From: Blastococcus aggregatus
GTDB lineage: Bacteria > Actinomycetota > Actinomycetes > Mycobacteriales > Geodermatophilaceae
Direction of reading: 5' to 3'
Length of the DNA stretch: 64,000 nucleotides
NCBI RefSeq assembly: GCF_900221005.1
Contig: NZ_OBQI01000001.1
Coordinates: forward strand, 1 to 64,000
The notes under the pieces were generated by a model. It was not told where the DNA came from, searched no databases, and saw only the letters and a program-made list of their open reading frames with translations. A program made the position numbers and the translations under genes. Positions 60,552 through 64,000 of this stretch are shown here, piece after piece; the first letter of the stretch is position 1; each line of letters opens with the position of its first letter.

Positions 60552-61050
60552 GGGAGTCCCTTCAGCCTGCGCCGCTGGCGACCCTACTGAGGGAGCTGCC
60601 CTACCCCTGCAGGGTGCAGGGAGCTGGGCGCGACGCACCGAGCTCGACCCGCCTGGCGTTCCTGTCTCGAAGCCGCCCACCGACCGAGCCAGCGTTGTCT
60701 TTGAGCGGCCCACATGAGAGGCGCTCGGGAGGTGCCTCTCGGCCGTCAGGCCTTCCAATGCTGGATGTAGCGGCGCCCGATCACTGCTCCAGTCAGGGAG
60801 CCAGGAGCAGAAGCCTGGCGAGCAGGCTCAACGGCGGCAGCACCCACCAGGACACCGCCAGCGCGGTGGCGGTCCGACCGCTACGAGAACACGACGCGGC
60901 GATTCATCGCATGGCCGAACAGCCCCCCGAAGAACAGGCGAGCAGCAACGGAGCCGCCGTCGAACAGGAGGGTGCCGACCACGAAGCCACGCAGCGCGGC
61001 AGCGGCCGCGCTGGCCCCGACGAGACGGCTCAGAGCGGCAGGGGGCGGAA
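60552..61050. other. Gap upstream of aroA
   Basis: Almost 500 bp without an intact gene. It contains one copy of the dispersed GAGCGGCCCA repeat (60703-60714) and, on the minus strand at 60793-61048, a hydrophobic coding-like stretch broken by a frame change (separate entry). The aroA promoter must lie here. Confidence 0.45.
60793..61048 (-). pseudogene. Possible decayed small membrane protein
   Basis: Minus-strand reading from the preceding GNAT stop gives SRLVGASAAAALRGFVVGTL and FFGGLFGHAMNRRVVFS, then a stop. One frame over, TATALAVSWWVLPPLSLLARLLLLAP continues to TGA at 60793-60795. Both parts are hydrophobic with very high third-position GC, as for real genes here. There is no clear start. 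Evidence is weak. Confidence 0.25.
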
Positions 61051-61605
61051 TTACGAGCTGGCTCCCGGTTCATCGACCGGCGGGAGCAGCTCGCGGACAT
61101 ACCAGTCCAGGCCGCCCTCCCTGACTTCGATGCGGTGGCCCAGGTAGCGGAAGCCGGCACGCACGGCGACGGCAGCCGACCCCGGATTCCGGGGGTCGAC
61201 CCGGATAACAGCTTCGGAAATGTCTGGAATTGCCGCGGCGAACCTGCAGGCCAGCATGACGGCCCTGGTGGCAAAGCCGCGTCCCCGAGCCCCCGGGTAC
61301 AGGCCGTACGCCAGTTGGGCCTGGCCGGACACGAGTTCTTCGTGCTCGAGCCGAACGTCGATCGTGCCGACGAGCAGGCCCTCGGTGCCGGCGCGGATGC
61401 CGAAGGTGAAGGTCGGACCTCCCGCCTCCCACGAGGCCATACAGCGCCGCACGTGCGCCTCGACCCCCTCAGGAGTGCCCGGGCCGCCGTTCAGCCAGCG
61501 GATGAGCTCCTCATCTTCGCCGGCGAGGTGTGTCCGGGCGTCGACAAGTTCGAAAGGCCTAAGCGTGACGACACCGTCTGCCAACACGGATGGCGGGAAG
61601 GGCAT
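61051..61605 (-). CDS. GNAT acetyltransferase (RimJ/RimL-like)
   Basis: 184 aa from ATG 61605 (MPFPPSVLADGVVTLRPFELVDARTHLAGEDEEL). The motif run is FTFGIRAGTEGLLVGTIDVRLEHEELVSGQAQLAYGLYPGARGRGFATRAVML (acetyl-CoA loop) and NPGSAAVAVRAGFRYLGHR. The substrate is unknown. Divergent from the APH gene at 61746. Confidence 0.86.
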   Translation of the reverse strand: MPFPPSVLADGVVTLRPFELVDARTHLAGEDEELIRWLNGGPGTPEGVEAHVRRCMASWEAGGPTFTFGIRAGTEGLLVGTIDVRLEHEELVSGQAQLAYGLYPGARGRGFATRAVMLACRFAAAIPDISEAVIRVDPRNPGSAAVAVRAGFRYLGHRIEVREGGLDWYVRELLPPVDEPGASS

Positions 61606-61745
61606 GCCGGCATGGTGTCGTATGCCGCTGCGCCGGCGGACGATCACCGATGCCCTGGGACTGGTCGGCCTTACTCCCCCACTATGGGACACACCGTCCG
61701 AGTCGCCGGTTCGGAGGACGCTGGGCCCATCGGCACACTGGGCTC

Positions 61746-62633
61746 GTGGCACGGTCTCCGCAAGCGTCGCGCACGCTGCCGGCCGAGGTCCTGGACGACG
61801 TGGCCAGCGTGGTCGGGGCTGAGGTCACACTCCTCAGCCGCCTACCCGGAGGCGTCAATGAGGGCGCCATACGCGTCCAATTGGCCGGCAGGGCAGACGC
61901 AGTGCTCAAAGCAGTGCCTCGGGGACACGCCAACGACCTGGACGAGACGTTGCGAGCCCAGCGAGTGGTCGAGCACATGCGTAGGCGCGGCTATCCCACC
62001 CCGGCGTGGCTCGGAGTGGGGGCTACAGCCACTCATGTGTGGCATCTGATGGACTTCGTCGACGCGGCTCCCGTGCAAGAGCTGACCCCGTCCATCGTTG
62101 ATCAGCTGATGGAGATCATCGAACTCCAGGCCGGCCAAGCCTCCGAGCACCACGACCACTGGTCGTACGCCTGGCGGGTCGCCACCGGTCAGGAATTGGC
62201 TGTCGCCGGGCTCTCGGGGTATTCCTCCGTGGTGTCGGCCTTGGTCGAGCGCCTGCGGCTCATGTGTGCCGACGTCGTACCACCACGAGAGGCACCGGAC
62301 ATGGTCCATGCCGATCTCAACCCGAGCAATGTCCTGGTCCGTGATGGAGCGGTGGTGGCCGTTGTGGACATCGGGAACGCAGGTAGCGGCACGCGGGCGA
62401 CTGATCTGACGACCCTCCAGTGGCACACCTTCCAGGATCCGCTGGACGGCGTCCGCAGGCGGCTGTGGACGAGAATCCTCGTCGTGGTCGGCTGGGAGGG
62501 GGCGGCGGTGCTCGCTGCGACACAGATCCTTCTCCAGCTCGAGTGGCCCATCCGTCTCGGGCGGCACGATGTCGTTGCAGGGGTGGTCGAGCGCGGCCAT
62601 CGCGCCCTCGACGAGCTGAACGCGCTTCGCTGA
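61746..62633 (+). CDS. APH-family phosphotransferase
   Basis: 295 aa from GTG 61746 (VARSPQASRTLPAEVLDDVASVVG). The catalytic loop is MVHADLNPSNVLV (HxDxxxxN) and the metal site is VVDIGNAGSGTRATDL. The N-lobe LLSRLPGGVNEGAIRVQLAGRADAVLKAVPRG carries the glycine loop and lysine. It is not closely similar to the APH gene at 8550-9308. The substrate is unknown; resistance is possible. Confidence 0.82.
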   Translation: MARSPQASRTLPAEVLDDVASVVGAEVTLLSRLPGGVNEGAIRVQLAGRADAVLKAVPRGHANDLDETLRAQRVVEHMRRRGYPTPAWLGVGATATHVWHLMDFVDAAPVQELTPSIVDQLMEIIELQAGQASEHHDHWSYAWRVATGQELAVAGLSGYSSVVSALVERLRLMCADVVPPREAPDMVHADLNPSNVLVRDGAVVAVVDIGNAGSGTRATDLTTLQWHTFQDPLDGVRRRLWTRILVVVGWEGAAVLAATQILLQLEWPIRLGRHDVVAGVVERGHRALDELNALR

Positions 62634-62983
62634 TTGCCGCCGGTCCGCCGCGGGCAGCCACGACCGGATCTGGCATGTGCGCATCGTTCACGGAGGTGCA
62701 ATAGGCCGCCTTCACGGACACCGGCGCTGGCGGCTCGGGCCCCGAGGTAGCGGCTGATCAGACCTCCACCTCGCGCCGTTCCTGAGAGTGCACGTCGCGG
62801 GCAGCGCTCCGGCCGCCCGCGCGGCGCAGCGCAGGCACCCGCGGATCGCGTCACTCAACCAGTAACTGGACGAACACCAGCGAAGAGCCGCTCTTCCGGT
62901 GGCGGTGCATGCCGTAAGGCACGTGGAAGGCACGGCCCCGGGCCTGACCCCAGGTTGACCAGCCAAGATGGCGATCAGGGTGT
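62634..62983. other. Gap before the tRNA fragment
   Basis: 350 bp with no supported gene. Minus-strand frames here read into the tRNA fragment and are artefacts. No 5' half of a tRNA-Gly gene is present upstream of 62984: no GCGGGTG acceptor strand and no D-arm. Confidence 0.45.
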
Positions 62984-63032
62984 CCAGCCTTCCAAGCTGG
63001 CCATGCCGGTTCGATCCCGGTCACCCGCTCCA
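62984..63032 (+). tRNA. 3'-half fragment of tRNA-Gly(TCC), probable att scar
   Basis: The sequence gives an intact anticodon arm (CCAGC-CTTCCAA-GCTGG, anticodon TCC), a T-arm (GCCGG-TTCGATC-CCGGT), the 3' acceptor strand CACCCGC and TCCA. The 5' acceptor strand and D-arm are missing, so this is not a functional tRNA gene. Such 3' fragments are left where elements integrate into the 3' end of a tRNA gene. The complete gene is not in this window and would be expected to the left. Confidence 0.82.
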
Positions 63033-63081
63033 CGCCGTCACCGGCTCGATGCCGTCTGCCCGGTCGGGCAGCGCCACCCCC

Positions 63082-63753
63082 TCATCCGAAGGCTCTCGGT
63101 GAGGTCGCCGCGATGAGGGCCGCCGTGTCCGTGTCGATCGCCGATCGGACCGCTCGTCCCACCCAGTCCCCCTCTGCGATCCGCTTGGCGCTCGCGTTCA
63201 GCTCCCGCTTGGAGAGACCGGCGGACTCAGGCGTCACTGCCGTGTGTACGGCCTTCAGCGCGACGAGCAGGGAGACCAGCGCTCGAGTCCTGCCGTCGGT
63301 GGCCGACCCGTCGCGCAGAGCCGAGGCGAGGCCGGCGCGGATCGCCGCCTCGTGGCCGGTGTGCACCGCGGGCCAACGATGGGTCGGGACGATGCCGAGG
63401 ATCCGGCCCTCCTCCGCTCGCAGCAGGCCGGCCTCTGCCAGACGCTCGTAGAGCCGCGCCTTTGCCCGCTTCCCGAGCGCCGCCACCACGCTCTGCGGCG
63501 TCTTGCCCTCCTTGTCGCCGACCGTGGCCAGGGCGTCATCGAGCGTGCCGTCCCCGGTCGGGCCGGCGTCCCTGACGATCACCCGGCCCTCTCGCACCCG
63601 CTCGCCAGGCCCCGCGACGTCGACACGCTGCGTGAGCGCCAGCTCTGCCAGCAGCGCCCCACCCAGCGCCGCGTCGGTGTTCGTGCTGTCGGCAGCCAGC
63701 TTTCCGCTGTCGTCGGCGGTCAGGAGAAGCAGCAGGTCCTCGGCGATGAGCAT
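63082..63753 (-). CDS. GPP34 (GOLPH3/VPS74-like) family protein
   Basis: 223 aa. The family pattern is LIAEDLLLLLTADDSGKLAADSTNTDAALGGALLAELAL at the N-terminus, KARLYERLAEAGLLRAEEGRILGIVPTHRWPAV in the middle, and TRALVSLLVALKAVHTAV near the end. GOLPH3-like proteins bind phosphoinositides in eukaryotes; the bacterial role is not established. It looks like ordinary chromosomal content beyond the tRNA scar. Confidence 0.87.
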   Translation of the reverse strand: MLIAEDLLLLLTADDSGKLAADSTNTDAALGGALLAELALTQRVDVAGPGERVREGRVIVRDAGPTGDGTLDDALATVGDKEGKTPQSVVAALGKRAKARLYERLAEAGLLRAEEGRILGIVPTHRWPAVHTGHEAAIRAGLASALRDGSATDGRTRALVSLLVALKAVHTAVTPESAGLSKRELNASAKRIAEGDWVGRAVRSAIDTDTAALIAATSPRAFG

Positions 63754-63839
63754 GCGTCGATCGTCGGTGGTCCTGCGAGGAGGCGGACACGGTCCTCCGA
63801 CCGCGGCCGGCCGAGCCCATCGACCCGTAAGCGTTCCCC

Positions 63840-64000
63840 TCAGAGCTGCTCGTCTGCGGGGGCGCCCCGGTGCACCTGCCGCTCCAGGGCCCGCATCGCG
63901 GTCGGGCGCATCAGCCGGATGAACGGCCCCGCCGCTCGCCAGTAGCGCCCGAACCTGCGCCGGCTGTCCTCGTCCGTCGTCACCACCCGGCTCTCCAACG
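63840..64000 (-). CDS. Partial ORF, C-terminus of a SRPBCC-like protein
   Basis: The window cuts this minus-strand gene. The visible end reads LESRVVTTDEDSRRRFGRYW, a 15-residue segment, then RPTAMRALERQVHR and the tail DEQL. The phrase about RVVTTDxxSRRRFxRYW is common at the end of SRPBCC-family actinobacterial proteins. The assignment rests on that short stretch only. Confidence 0.5.
   Translation of the reverse strand, partial: LESRVVTTDEDSRRRFGRYWRAAGPFIRLMRPTAMRALERQVHRGAPADEQL

Noticed and set aside
60422-61147. Plus-strand ORF containing MAEQPPEEQASSNGAAVEQE
   Set aside because: Low-complexity composition, overlaps aroA and GNAT genes antisense, no ribosome site.
62940-63032. Complete tRNA-Gly gene
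   Set aside because: The acceptor 5' strand GCGGGTG and a D-arm are absent upstream of the anticodon arm.
62851-63033. Minus-strand ORF starting MERVTGIEPAWPAWKAGHPDR
   Set aside because: This is the well-known artefact of translating across a tRNA 3' half in reverse.
1-64000. CRISPR arrays or cas genes
   Set aside because: No regularly spaced short direct repeats and no Cas motifs were seen.

Overview
The window is very GC-rich, uses GTG starts freely and has many 4-bp ATGA/GTGA gene overlaps. Together with the gene families present (SCO6880-type conjugation protein, maltokinase N-cap-like protein, GPP34 protein, BTAD domain), this points to an actinobacterium. Geodermatophilaceae or another Frankia-like soil lineage is my best guess, but that is inference from gene content, not a database match.

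Region 1 (about 0.3-38.4 kb) looks like most of an integrative and conjugative element. It starts with a giant MobF relaxase-helicase fused to a DnaG/TOPRIM-like domain (321-5813). A small cargo block follows: methyltransferase, SDR oxidoreductase, maltokinase-cap protein, APH kinase and GNAT acetyltransferase (5.9-10 kb). Next is a tightly overlapping minus-strand conjugation operon (22.7 down to 10.1 kb): ParA/MinD-like protein, VirB2-like pilin, membrane protein, VirB6/TrbL, SCO6880, VirB4 ATPase core, M23 peptidase/transglycosylase, VirD4/TraG coupling protein and small conserved proteins. A plus-strand Gmad2-LysM protein and a minus-strand NYN nuclease separate it from a second coupled minus-strand operon (35.6 down to 24.6 kb). 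That operon encodes a Tad/Flp-type pilus system: lipoprotein, secreted protein, SAF/CpaB-like, TadZ-like, CpaF/TadA, TadB, TadC, a small Flp-like pilin, three TadE-like pseudopilins and a LysM-BTAD membrane protein. A double-XRE regulator, an excisionase and a tyrosine integrase close the element.

Region 2 (38.6-47.6 kb) is a rearranged locus. A PHP phosphoesterase-GNAT-kinase gene string is present twice as 1,117-bp direct repeats (39825-40941 and 46250-47366). They flank about 5.3 kb carrying a large secreted Rhs/YD-repeat protein, a small L7/L12-like protein, decayed mobile-element genes and IS3-family transposase debris. The arrangement is what a Campbell-type single-crossover integration would leave.

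Region 3 (47.7-62.6 kb) is an accessory island of mostly single, alternately oriented small genes: GNATs, NUDIX hydrolases, tyrosine phosphatase, DUF2332, PhyH dioxygenase, NlpC/P60-like, a DinB fused to a deoxyribosyltransferase-like domain, inositol-phosphatase-like, trypsin-like protease, VOC, AroA and APH. Several intergenic gaps between 53.6 and 60.7 kb hold a short dispersed palindromic repeat. The island ends at a 3'-half tRNA-Gly(TCC) fragment (62984-63032), a probable att scar. Ordinary-looking genes (GPP34, a partial SRPBCC-like ORF) follow. Ten GNAT acetyltransferases lie in the window; two pairs are recent paralogues.
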